In this document: positions 54,486 through 63,301 of the stretch, piece after piece
How the letters are laid out: every line of letters starts with the position of its first letter
Numbering within the stretch: the first letter of the stretch is position 1
Source: Bacteroidales bacterium
Lineage (GTDB): Bacteria; Bacteroidota; Bacteroidia; Bacteroidales; UBA932
Direction of reading: 5' to 3'
NCBI GenBank assembly: GCA_024401995.1
Contig: JAKSJZ010000002.1
Span: forward strand, 1 to 64,000
Length of the DNA: 64,000 nucleotides
Made by a program: the position numbers and the translations under genes
Notes under the pieces: model-generated
Database searches by the model: none
Seen by the model: the letters and a program-made list of their open reading frames with translations, nothing else
What the model was told of the DNA's origin: nothing

Positions 54486-56215
54486 TGAAAGTCCTCGAAC
54501 TGCTTGCTCCGGCAGGCAATGCGGATATCGGCATCGCGGCAATAGACTGCGGTGCCGATGCCGTATATATCGCGGGGCCCCGGTTCGGGGCCAGAAAGGC
54601 TGCCGGCAACCCGTTCCCGGAAATCGGGCGTCTTTGCGGATATGCCCACAGGTTCGGGGCGAGGGTGTTCGTGACCTTCAATACCGTCGTGGAGGACGGC
54701 GAATGGCCGTTGTTGGAGGAATATCTTGAGGAGGCGGCCGCTGCTGGGGCTGATGCGTTCATAATAAGGGATATGCGCATATCGGCGCTGGAAGGGGTGT
54801 CCGTTCCGCTGCACGCATCCACACAATGTGCAATCCGCACCGTTGAGGATGCGGAGCGTTGTGTCCGGTCAGGGTGTGAAAGGGTTGTGCTTGAGCGGCA
54901 ATTGTCGCTGGAGCGCATACGGGAGATTTCCTCCGCGCTGAGCGGGACGGAGGTGGAGTTCTTTGTACACGGGGCGTTATGTGTCGGCTACAGCGGGGAG
55001 TGCGGCCTGTCGGAGTTCCTTGACGGCCGCAGCGGAGACAGGGGTGACTGTGTGCAGGCCTGCCGGTCGCTTTATGACCTCGTGGATTCGAAAGGCCGTG
55101 TTCTGGCGGAGAGGAAAGCTCTTCTGTCATTGAAGGATCTGCGCCTGTCGCACAGACTCAAGGATTTGGTCGACGCCGGAGTCACTTCGTTCAAGATAGA
55201 AGGCCGGCTCAAGAATGCATCTTATGTAAAAAATGTTGTAAGGGAGTACGACAGGGCGTTGCAGGCCCTTGTATCGGCTTCCGGCGGCGAATATCGGCGT
55301 GCCTCGTTCGGACGGCCGGAAGGCGGGTTCGAACCGGACAGCCTCAAGACGTTCAACAGGGGATACACCGAGCTGTGGCTGGACGGCCGGCGCGGTCGCT
55401 GGGCCTCGGCCGATGCTCCCAAGTCAATGGGTGAGCCGGTCGGTGTCGTGGCCCGGATTGTGCCGGCGGGTGCCGGGTCCGTCAGGTTGGCCGTCTGCGG
55501 CAATGCCGTATTCAAGGCCGGTGACGGGCTCTGTTTCATAGGGCGCGATTCCATTTCCGGATTCAGGGTTGACAGGGTTGAAGAAGGAGACATCATCTGC
55601 AAGCGGATAGACGGGCTTGAAGAGGGCGTGAGGTTGTTCCGAAACTCCAATGCGGCTTTCGAAAGGGAGCTTGAGAGGAATATGCCCGTAAGACTTATGG
55701 AGGTTGGCGCCTGTCTGAGGATTTGCCGCGGGGGGTTGCTGAAGTTGTCGGCGGGTTGCGAAAACGGGGCGAGAACTTCGCTTGAATATGACTTTTCGAG
55801 TTTGGATGCTGCCTGGAATACTTCCAGGGCGCTAGCAATGATAAAGGAGGGGCTGGAGAAACGGAGTGGAATATACCGTATCGACAGGGTTGAGGTGGAA
55901 GTGGAGGAGACGGCTTCAATCCCGTTGCTTCCGGCTGCAGCCATCAACGGGATGCGCCGGGATTTGTGCCGGGCTCTGGATGATTTCCGGAGGCCGCGTC
56001 GGACCAGGGCGTTGCGTCCGTCAGCAGTCAATGAGTGCGAGCACGAAAGGGACGGAGTTCTTCTGCGCAGCAAATATTGTGTCCGTTATGAGATGGGACT
56101 TTGTCCGGCTCATCAGGGAGCGGCTGATACTGGGCCGCTTTTCCTTATGAATGGCGGCAGGCGTCTGTCCCTGCATTTCGACTGCACCCGCTGCGAGATG
56201 TCAGTGATGCCATAA
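54485..56215 (+). CDS. U32 family protein (RlhA/TrhP-like RNA hydroxylation enzyme)
   Basis: This 576-residue cytoplasmic protein has a TIM-barrel start (LELLAPAGNADIGIAAIDCG) and the U32 signature EFFVHGALCVGYSGECGLS, then CVQACR. Further Cys at the C-terminus (CVRYEMGLCP, CTRCEM) could complete an Fe-S cluster. Despite the 'peptidase' name, characterised relatives hydroxylate 23S rRNA C2501 (RlhA) or tRNA U34 (TrhP). The middle insert and length fit the RlhA-like form. It is coupled to the exported operon by a one-base overlap, yet has no signal peptide, so the link may be only transcriptional. Confidence 0.88.
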   Translation: MKVLELLAPAGNADIGIAAIDCGADAVYIAGPRFGARKAAGNPFPEIGRLCGYAHRFGARVFVTFNTVVEDGEWPLLEEYLEEAAAAGADAFIIRDMRISALEGVSVPLHASTQCAIRTVEDAERCVRSGCERVVLERQLSLERIREISSALSGTEVEFFVHGALCVGYSGECGLSEFLDGRSGDRGDCVQACRSLYDLVDSKGRVLAERKALLSLKDLRLSHRLKDLVDAGVTSFKIEGRLKNASYVKNVVREYDRALQALVSASGGEYRRASFGRPEGGFEPDSLKTFNRGYTELWLDGRRGRWASADAPKSMGEPVGVVARIVPAGAGSVRLAVCGNAVFKAGDGLCFIGRDSISGFRVDRVEEGDIICKRIDGLEEGVRLFRNSNAAFERELERNMPVRLMEVGACLRICRGGLLKLSAGCENGARTSLEYDFSSLDAAWNTSRALAMIKEGLEKRSGIYRIDRVEVEVEETASIPLLPAAAINGMRRDLCRALDDFRRPRRTRALRPSAVNECEHERDGVLLRSKYCVRYEMGLCPAHQGAADTGPLFLMNGGRRLSLHFDCTRCEMSVMP

Positions 56216-56235
56216 TGGGTTTTTATGGATTAAAA

Positions 56236-56266
56236 TTGGTTAGTTAAATAAAAAGTCCGACCTTTG
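56236..56266 (+). promoter_or_regulatory. Candidate promoter of the SusC/D operon (-33 TTGG, -7 GACCTTTG)
   Basis: TTGG at 56236-56239 and GACCTTTG at 56259-56266 (7 of 8 positions match TAnnTTTG) are 19 bp apart, the expected spacing for the Bacteroidetes sigma factor. The SusC ATG follows 28 bp later. No anti-sigma or hybrid two-component gene is adjacent. Confidence 0.45.
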
Positions 56267-56294
56267 TGGCCAGAAATTTCAAATCACACCAAAT

Positions 56295-58721
56295 ATGAAT
56301 AAAATCCCAATGATTGCCGCTTTGCTTGTCGGGGCAAATTTGATGGCGGCAGTTCAAAGCATGCCGGTTCCCAAAGAAGGGGGAGCAAGTGATGAGGTCA
56401 TCAGACAGAACGACGGGGCTGTCAGCGTCGGTTATACGACCGAAAGGGAGTGTGATATCACCGGCGCCGTAGCCGTCGTTCCCGTGGAAGACGTAAACAA
56501 TTCCATCTATATCGACCCGCTCAGGTCCTTGCAGGGGAAAGTCGCCGGTATGAGCATTACCGACAACGGTTCGCCTTCCTGCATAGGGGCAATCAGAATC
56601 CGCGGAATCAACACAATGGGAGTCAACAGCGAGCCGCTTGTCATCATTGACGGGATGCCCGCTCCCAATTCGCTCAACACTCTCAATGCCCGCGACATCG
56701 AAAGCATACAGGTGCTCAAGGATGCGGCTTCCACCGCCATCTATGGCTCCCGCGCATCGAACGGCGTGATTGTCATCACCACGAAGCGCGGCAAGCTTGG
56801 GCAGAAGATAACAAAGGCCGACTTCAATGCATCCGTCGCCGTGTCATACTATGACAGACAGCACGCAATCGCTCCCGGGGAGGAAGACTGGCTCAAGGAG
56901 ATGACAAGAAAGGGTATCACCCAAAATTATGACCTGTCCGTCACCAACAGTTCCGAAAGGAGCACACAGGTTTTCAGCGTCGGTTACAAGAAGGCGGACG
57001 GCATATTGAAGAACTCCGACTTTGAGAACATCTCGGCGCGGGTGAACTCGTACACCAGAATCAACAGATTCATAAGTGTCGGTGAAAATCTGGCTGTATC
57101 ATACAGCAACCGGATGGATTGCTGCTCCGGTGGTGACATGCTCACGCTACTGAGCCCCGAGTTCCTTAGTGACAGCAGATACAAAATGTGGCGTATTTTC
57201 GGAAATGCATACCTTGAAATTTTTCCTGTAAAGGGGCTCGAGTTGCGTTCTGACTTCGGAGTCGACTACACCTCCGGGTTCCTCCGCGACAGCAGCCTCA
57301 CGGCAGGGATGCCGGGGAAGACCGCCGTATCGGAGGGGACGAATTCCGTGAAATGGAATTGGACGAACACCGTTAAATATACCGCACCTCTTCCGAAAGA
57401 CCACAAATTGTCGGTCTTGATTGGAGCCGAACTCTACAGGCGCAGCATCTACGAGGCAGGTACGGGCCATTCGTTAGTCTCGTTCTTCGGGAAGCTGGAT
57501 TACAACTGGAATGACATTCTGCTTGCAACGGTCACGGTCTCCCGCGACGGTTCGAGTGTCTTCCCGAAGAATCAGCACTTCGCCACTTTCCCGGCAGTCT
57601 CGCTTGGATACAGGCTTTCCAAGACGCTTGACCTCCCGTGGCTGTCGGAACTCAAGCTCCGCGTATCCTGGGGAGAGACGGGGAATCAGCCGCTTGACAA
57701 CCCTTCGCTCTTCAATCTCTATTCCTTCGATTATATGGCCGGACGGAGGGAATCGACGGCCTATGACATCACGGGCGCGCACTCGCGTCCCGATTATGGA
57801 TACAGGGTCCTGGCCGCCCTCAACCCCAATCTCAGGCGGGAAATCACCACACAGTGGAATGCCGGTCTGGATTTCGGTTTTTTCAATGACGCCCTTTTCG
57901 GAAGCGTTGATGCCTATGGCAAGAACACGAAGGATATCATTGTCCCCCACATCTATCCCGGTGCCGCCGGAGAGAAGGGGATTTATCTGGAGAACGGTCC
58001 GTCAATGCGCACCTGGGGTATGGAATTCACCCTCGGCTTCAAGAACAGGACAAGTTCCGGCCTGTATTACAGCATCGCCGCGAATGCGGACTTTTTCAGG
58101 AACAGGGTCTCTTATCTGCCGGAAGGTACCGAGAGATATTATCCCTACACCACGACACAGAACATTGTCGAGGCCCGGGTGCCGTATGGTTCCCTGTCGG
58201 GATATGTGGCCGACGGCCTGTTCACTTCCAGGGAGGAGGCGATTGCCTGCGGACAGCCGGATGCACAGCCCGGAGATATCCGCTATGCTGACCTCAACGG
58301 GGACGGAATCATCAATGAGGAGGATCAGACCTGGATTTTCAACCCCGTACCGGACCTCGCCTACGGTTTGGACGTATGCCTGATGTATGCGGGCCTCGAT
58401 TTCCGGATGTTCTGGCAGGGAATCGCCGGAGGAAACGTTTACAGTTGCTATTCGCCGCAGACGGATTCCGACGTTGTCCCGGTATCCTCTTATTTCGTCG
58501 GAGACGGTTCGTATTTCAAACTGCGTGATCTCGAAATCGGATACAATTTCTCGACGAGATTGCTGAAGAACACGAAAATCAGCAAAGCCCGGCTCTTTGT
58601 AAGCGGACACAACCTGCTGACGGTAAGGAGCGGGAATCTCATATGCCCTGACCCTGAGAACCAGACCTTCGCTTATCCTCACGTCCTGTCCCTCAACGCA
58701 GGACTCCAACTGGGCTTCTGA
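56295..58721 (+). CDS. SusC/RagA-type TonB-dependent outer-membrane receptor, short form
   Basis: This 808-residue protein has a signal peptide. The plug domain is clear: DPLRSLQGKVAGMSI, RIRGINTMGVNSEPLVIIDG, DIESIQVLKDAASTAIYGSR and NGVIVITTKRG. A barrel follows, ending with a terminal Phe (LNAGLQLGF). It lacks the N-terminal carboxypeptidase-regulatory-like domain found in most SusC proteins (usually about 1000 residues in total), and the barrel is shorter. It should import oligosaccharides bound by the SusD protein encoded 29 bp downstream, powered by TonB. Confidence 0.93.
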   Translation: MNKIPMIAALLVGANLMAAVQSMPVPKEGGASDEVIRQNDGAVSVGYTTERECDITGAVAVVPVEDVNNSIYIDPLRSLQGKVAGMSITDNGSPSCIGAIRIRGINTMGVNSEPLVIIDGMPAPNSLNTLNARDIESIQVLKDAASTAIYGSRASNGVIVITTKRGKLGQKITKADFNASVAVSYYDRQHAIAPGEEDWLKEMTRKGITQNYDLSVTNSSERSTQVFSVGYKKADGILKNSDFENISARVNSYTRINRFISVGENLAVSYSNRMDCCSGGDMLTLLSPEFLSDSRYKMWRIFGNAYLEIFPVKGLELRSDFGVDYTSGFLRDSSLTAGMPGKTAVSEGTNSVKWNWTNTVKYTAPLPKDHKLSVLIGAELYRRSIYEAGTGHSLVSFFGKLDYNWNDILLATVTVSRDGSSVFPKNQHFATFPAVSLGYRLSKTLDLPWLSELKLRVSWGETGNQPLDNPSLFNLYSFDYMAGRRESTAYDITGAHSRPDYGYRVLAALNPNLRREITTQWNAGLDFGFFNDALFGSVDAYGKNTKDIIVPHIYPGAAGEKGIYLENGPSMRTWGMEFTLGFKNRTSSGLYYSIAANADFFRNRVSYLPEGTERYYPYTTTQNIVEARVPYGSLSGYVADGLFTSREEAIACGQPDAQPGDIRYADLNGDGIINEEDQTWIFNPVPDLAYGLDVCLMYAGLDFRMFWQGIAGGNVYSCYSPQTDSDVVPVSSYFVGDGSYFKLRDLEIGYNFSTRLLKNTKISKARLFVSGHNLLTVRSGNLICPDPENQTFAYPHVLSLNAGLQLGF

Positions 58722-58750
58722 ATTCAGACAAACCAAACAAGAACAGGATT

Positions 58751-60493
58751 ATGAAACACAATACATTGACTATTATTGCAACTGCGGCGGCTCTGCTCTG
58801 CACGGGCGCCTGCAGTGATTTTCTTGATTTCGCGCCATCCGAAGGCGTAAGTGAAGAGGCCGCCTACGGCAACCCTGAAGCTATGGTCACGGCGGCGTAT
58901 GCCTCGCTCGGTAATGACTGGTACACCTGTCCCATCAACCTGTGGCCCTATGGCTCCCTGTCCAGTGATGACGCACTGAAGGGAGGGAACGGCATAAGCG
59001 ATACCGAATACCACGCCATAGAGACGTGGAGCACGCTCTCTCCTTCCACTCCGGGGGGTTACCTGAACGAACTCTGGTGTGCCCTTTATGCCGGGGTGTC
59101 CCGCTGCAACAAGGCCCTGATTTCCCTTTCGGACCATGGCGAGGAGGAACTCGGCGCGGAACTGGCCAAAACCCGCGAAGCGGAAGTCCGCTTCCTCAGG
59201 GGCCTTTTCTACTTCAAGTTGATACAGGTTTGGTATAAGGTGCCCTATATCGATGAGAACACAACGTCCGAGTCGCAGGAGCATACCGTCACCAATGATA
59301 TTGAATATGATGCACTTATGGGGAAGGTGATTGAGGACTTTGAATTTGCATACGGCAATCTTCCCGACAGGCAGGATGACAAGGGCCGCGCAAACAAGGC
59401 CGCAGCGGCCGCAATGCTTGCAAAATGCTATCTTACCATAGCCTACGGCGACGGCTATGAGACCACCACAGGATATGGCCACGTCAACGTGGAATATATG
59501 CAGAGAGTTGTCGAGTACACCCGATTTGTCAAGGACTGCGGCAATTACAACTATGAAGATGACTTCGGCGACATTTTTATGGAAGACAGCAGGAACGGCC
59601 GCGAATCCATATTCGCCATACAGCATTCGAACAATACACAGGACAATACCCTGTACGGTCGCTCCAACTGGAGCAACGTGCTTAACGGCTGCTATGGCGT
59701 CTGGTCGAGGGGGATGGACTTCCACAAACCGTCCCAGAATCTTGTCAACGCCTTCAAGACGACGGATGGTTTGCCAATGTTCGACAACTGCGAAGCCGAA
59801 CACAACACATACCCCGTATTGGGGGCTCCGACAAGTCAGAAGTGGGATCCCCGGCTTTTCCACACGGTAGGACTGCCTACGTTCCCCTACAAATATGAGG
59901 CCGCTTATATGCTTTCGTCGGAAGAAAATTCGATGAGTCCTTCAGTGTACGGATGCTATACTTCCCTGAAGGAAGTTCCCCAGAGGTCCAAGGGGGAGAC
60001 CGTCTCCGAAGACAACTGGCAGTGTTTCGCAATGAACGACTATGTCATCCGCTACACCGAGGTGATGCTTTGGCGCGCAGAAGCGCTGATTGAACTTAAT
60101 CAGTTTAACGAAGCTTTGCAAATAATCAATGACATCAGGGTTCGCGCGAGAAACTCCATCGCGAAGCACATATCATATGCGGCTGATCAATGTGCGATTG
60201 CTTCGTACCCCGACAATATCCAATCACGGGACGATGCGCGCAAATATCTGCGCTGGGAGACAAGGCTTGAGACGGCTATGGAGTCGGAGCGCTTCTTCAA
60301 CCTGCGCCGCTGGGGTCTCGCTTCAAAGACGCTCAACAGTTACTTCGATGCCGAGCAACATTCCTGCTACGGAGAAGTGGACTATGCGGGGTACTACAGT
60401 GAAGCGTTCTTCTCGGCCGGCAAAAATGAGTACTGGCCCATTCCCGCAGAGCAGATGCGCACAGGCCTTTACCAGCAGAACAGGGGTTATTGA
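58751..60493 (+). CDS. SusD/RagB-type surface nutrient-binding lipoprotein
   Basis: This 580-residue lipoprotein has lipobox TGAC. SusD features are CSDFLDFAPSEGVSEEAAYG at the mature start, AEVRFLRGLFYFKLIQVWY, NKAAAAAMLAKCYL (TPR helices) and the C-terminal RYTEVMLWRAEALIELNQF and RWETRLETAMESERFFNLRR. It forms a lid over the SusC pore and binds a glycan. The partner SusC precedes it and a surface lipoprotein follows 19 bp later. Confidence 0.95.
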   Translation: MKHNTLTIIATAAALLCTGACSDFLDFAPSEGVSEEAAYGNPEAMVTAAYASLGNDWYTCPINLWPYGSLSSDDALKGGNGISDTEYHAIETWSTLSPSTPGGYLNELWCALYAGVSRCNKALISLSDHGEEELGAELAKTREAEVRFLRGLFYFKLIQVWYKVPYIDENTTSESQEHTVTNDIEYDALMGKVIEDFEFAYGNLPDRQDDKGRANKAAAAAMLAKCYLTIAYGDGYETTTGYGHVNVEYMQRVVEYTRFVKDCGNYNYEDDFGDIFMEDSRNGRESIFAIQHSNNTQDNTLYGRSNWSNVLNGCYGVWSRGMDFHKPSQNLVNAFKTTDGLPMFDNCEAEHNTYPVLGAPTSQKWDPRLFHTVGLPTFPYKYEAAYMLSSEENSMSPSVYGCYTSLKEVPQRSKGETVSEDNWQCFAMNDYVIRYTEVMLWRAEALIELNQFNEALQIINDIRVRARNSIAKHISYAADQCAIASYPDNIQSRDDARKYLRWETRLETAMESERFFNLRRWGLASKTLNSYFDAEQHSCYGEVDYAGYYSEAFFSAGKNEYWPIPAEQMRTGLYQQNRGY

Positions 60494-60512
60494 TTCATAA
60501 AACAGTGTAAAG

Positions 60513-62009
60513 GTGAAAAACGTCAGACAAATTATCATTTTTCTTGTTGTTGCGCTAGTTTGCTCCTGCAACGCGGATATGCGCGTCCACGTCGCGGACC
60601 CCATCATCAAGGCGCCCGAGGAATCTTCAATCGAAGGCACACTTCAAGGTATAACCTATACATTGACCTGGCCCGAAAGCGAATATTTTATGGAAATATG
60701 CCTCTGCGAAGGCGGGAAAATCATAGGGACCACAGTAACGTCGAACAACTTCTACGTACACTCCGATGTCAAGCGCAACGTCGAATACACCTATGTCCTA
60801 AGATTCACTGACGGTACGAGCTACTCCAAAGGCACTCTCAAGACATTCATCAGGCGCGGGGCCGGAGAGTGCAGCGGATTGAAGACGACACAGATTGAAA
60901 AGGAAGGCGGATATGACGCAAAGGTGGAGTGGAGTACCGAAGATACGGATGCAACTGCCGTCTCCTTTACGGCGAGCAACGGGAAGGGCAGGGATATCAA
61001 TGAGGAAATCCCGGTCGGGACAGAGGAATATGTCATTGACGGTGTTATTACAGGCGATACCTGGACGGTCACGCTCATTGCCAGAAATGACGAAGGCGAA
61101 TCAATGCCTGTGGCTGATACCTTCACCGTAAAGAATATGGAGGTGGCATATCTGAGTATGTATGGCACCCCGGATGAGTTGATTGCCAATGGTGATGACG
61201 ACGAGGCCTACGGCTGGATATGGTTTCACAAGGAGTATCCCCAAGGCGAATACCTGCCTTTCTCGTCAATCAGTTCGGCGGAAAGCCTGAATAAATACGG
61301 CACCCTGTTCTTTATGCGCGACATCGAGGATTCACAAGTCGATGCCTTTACCTTCCCGGAAAGTGTGACGGCCGCGACGCCTTTCATCAAGGCTTGGTAC
61401 AAGGAAGGGGGCAATCTGCTCCTGTGGGGGCACGCGGTAACGTATATCGGCCATATCGGGCGTATCAGTCTCGATATGCTGAAGAAAAATGACAATACCA
61501 TCGGCCGTGATCAAGGAAGCCACAATGGCGATACCTGGAAAATGGCGGTGCAACTTGCAGTGCCGGGTTTCACGAAGGACTTTTCTTCACATCCCATCTA
61601 TAACGGATTGGAAGCCGTCCCTTCCGGCGATACCAAATTAATAGCGGTAAAGGGGCCGGGCTTCACGGAGGACCACAACTGCGTTTTTTTCAACATTCCG
61701 TCCGCCCTTACCAGCATAGGCAATCAGGACAAAGCCTGTTATGACGCTATCACATCAATCTACGGCATATACCCTCTTGGGGTATGGGACAGTCAAATTA
61801 CTTGGATAAGTCAGCTGAACGTATGGGAAGCGCGGCAGGGGAATACTGAATTCAAAGGTACTGTGCTCTGCGTCGGGAACGGCGGCTGCAACTTCTATAT
61901 GAAACAGATGGACGGTAGTTGTGACCTTTCCAAGCCGTCGGCCAACAACTGCCAGAGCAATATCGAGAAAATGGCAAGGAACGCCCTCGACTACCTGAGG
62001 ACGTTCTAG
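60513..62009 (+). CDS. DUF4960-like surface glycan-binding lipoprotein (SusE/F position)
   Basis: This 498-residue protein begins at GTG 60513, preceded by a purine-rich GTAAAGG. The lipobox is VCSC. After two fibronectin-like domains (about 35-110 and 115-207) comes a domain of about 290 residues with Trp-rich strands (AYGWIWFHKEYPQGEYLPF, NLLLWGHAVTYIGHIG), similar to DUF4960, which occurs in the levan-binding surface protein of B. thetaiotaomicron. It likely captures the polysaccharide for SusCD. No glycosidase gene follows directly, so this locus depends on enzymes elsewhere or is truncated. Confidence 0.7.
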   Translation: MKNVRQIIIFLVVALVCSCNADMRVHVADPIIKAPEESSIEGTLQGITYTLTWPESEYFMEICLCEGGKIIGTTVTSNNFYVHSDVKRNVEYTYVLRFTDGTSYSKGTLKTFIRRGAGECSGLKTTQIEKEGGYDAKVEWSTEDTDATAVSFTASNGKGRDINEEIPVGTEEYVIDGVITGDTWTVTLIARNDEGESMPVADTFTVKNMEVAYLSMYGTPDELIANGDDDEAYGWIWFHKEYPQGEYLPFSSISSAESLNKYGTLFFMRDIEDSQVDAFTFPESVTAATPFIKAWYKEGGNLLLWGHAVTYIGHIGRISLDMLKKNDNTIGRDQGSHNGDTWKMAVQLAVPGFTKDFSSHPIYNGLEAVPSGDTKLIAVKGPGFTEDHNCVFFNIPSALTSIGNQDKACYDAITSIYGIYPLGVWDSQITWISQLNVWEARQGNTEFKGTVLCVGNGGCNFYMKQMDGSCDLSKPSANNCQSNIEKMARNALDYLRTF

Positions 62010-62060
62010 CCTGCCACCAAGGAAGGTTTGTCTTTTGATGCTATCAGGATTCCTCCCTTT

Positions 62061-63203
62061 TCATTCCAGGGCGAAGGAGATGAGGACGTCGCCGAAGCGG
62101 CCCGTCACCTCGTCTTCTTCCTGGAAGAAGGAGGCGTCAATCTGCCCGCGCCACACTATGTCGTCCTTCTCCTTATAGGGGATATCCATCTCAAACCCGT
62201 AACTCTTGGAGTTGATTTTCACCATTGCGGAGCATTTCCAATTGGTGGTGGTTCCCCCGTCATCCTCCACCACGATGAAAGCAATCTTGCTCATCTGCGA
62301 AGTGAAGTCCGATATGAGCATAACGTCGAACGGGACGGCCTTGCCGACGTAGCGGCGCTTGACGACCACCACAAAATCCGTTACCGAGGGCTGGTAGTTG
62401 CGCATCTCCGCCTCCGTGCGGGCGGAAAATCCGTTGACGGAACCGCATTTGATGAAGAATTCGCTTGCTCCTCCGAACCACGAGTCATAATTGCGCAGCA
62501 TGGTGAAGCTCTTGAGCATCAGCTTTCTTGAGGCGGATTGCGGGGCGGGGCCGTTGGCGCGGGAAAACACGTCGAGCGGGGTGAATCCGCAGTCATCGTT
62601 GCGGTTGATGACCCAGACGGGGTGGGTTTGCGCCACCGCCTCGTTGACCACCACCGAATCCACGACCCGCGCTCCCGAATCTGTCATACGGATACGATAG
62701 CCGTAGTTCGTTTCCGAGCCGTACCCGGGGTCGAACGTGACAATCGGGAATTCCTCCCCGTCCCAGTTGTCGGAATACGGCCAGTATATCTGAAGGTCGG
62801 AGGAGGACAACGAGTTGAGATAGTCTTCAGCCTCCGAGGCGCTCCCGGCCTTTGTGGAGCGCCTTGAAGATACATATTCCGTTATCAGGTCCCTGAGGCA
62901 CGACCCCGACGGCGACCGGTAAGCCGACTTCGTGGACCCGCCTACGCCCTTGCCCGGCGCCGTGAAAAGGTCGGAGAACATATATTCCTCATCATAACCG
63001 TTGTCGGAGGAACCGTTCACCGCCAGAAATACTTCGTCCAGATGTTCCTTTCCGAGAGGCAGATCGGACATCATCTTCGCCACGTCGCTCATTTGCTCCA
63101 CATTGTCGGTGGCGGGGACGTTATCGACGGCGGATTCTTTCCAGGTGCAGGCAGACACCACACAGGCGCCCAGCAACAGCGAAATAAGATTTTTTGTTTT
63201 CAT
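62061..63203 (-). CDS. Lipoprotein of unknown function
   Basis: This 380-residue protein starts at ATG 63203 (ATG 63212 adds three residues). The lipobox is VSAC. The mature part begins with an acidic linker and later has IYWPYSDNWDGEEFPIVTFD, YGYRIRMTDSGARVVDSVVV, RNDDCGFTPLDVF and a beta-rich C-terminal half (KIAFIVVEDDGG, VWRGQIDASFF). I recognise no family. It stands alone, convergent to the SusCD operon with a gap of about 50 bp. A surface-binding or assembly role is possible. Confidence 0.75.
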   Translation of the reverse strand: MKTKNLISLLLGACVVSACTWKESAVDNVPATDNVEQMSDVAKMMSDLPLGKEHLDEVFLAVNGSSDNGYDEEYMFSDLFTAPGKGVGGSTKSAYRSPSGSCLRDLITEYVSSRRSTKAGSASEAEDYLNSLSSSDLQIYWPYSDNWDGEEFPIVTFDPGYGSETNYGYRIRMTDSGARVVDSVVVNEAVAQTHPVWVINRNDDCGFTPLDVFSRANGPAPQSASRKLMLKSFTMLRNYDSWFGGASEFFIKCGSVNGFSARTEAEMRNYQPSVTDFVVVVKRRYVGKAVPFDVMLISDFTSQMSKIAFIVVEDDGGTTTNWKCSAMVKINSKSYGFEMDIPYKEKDDIVWRGQIDASFFQEEDEVTGRFGDVLISFALE

Positions 63204-63301
63204 AGTTCTCATTTATAAGTCAAGTGATGCAAAGAGAACCAGAAAAAGCCATTTTAAAAAATATAAAATGGCTAAAGTTTCAACAATGCCCCTGCGCGTA
63301 T

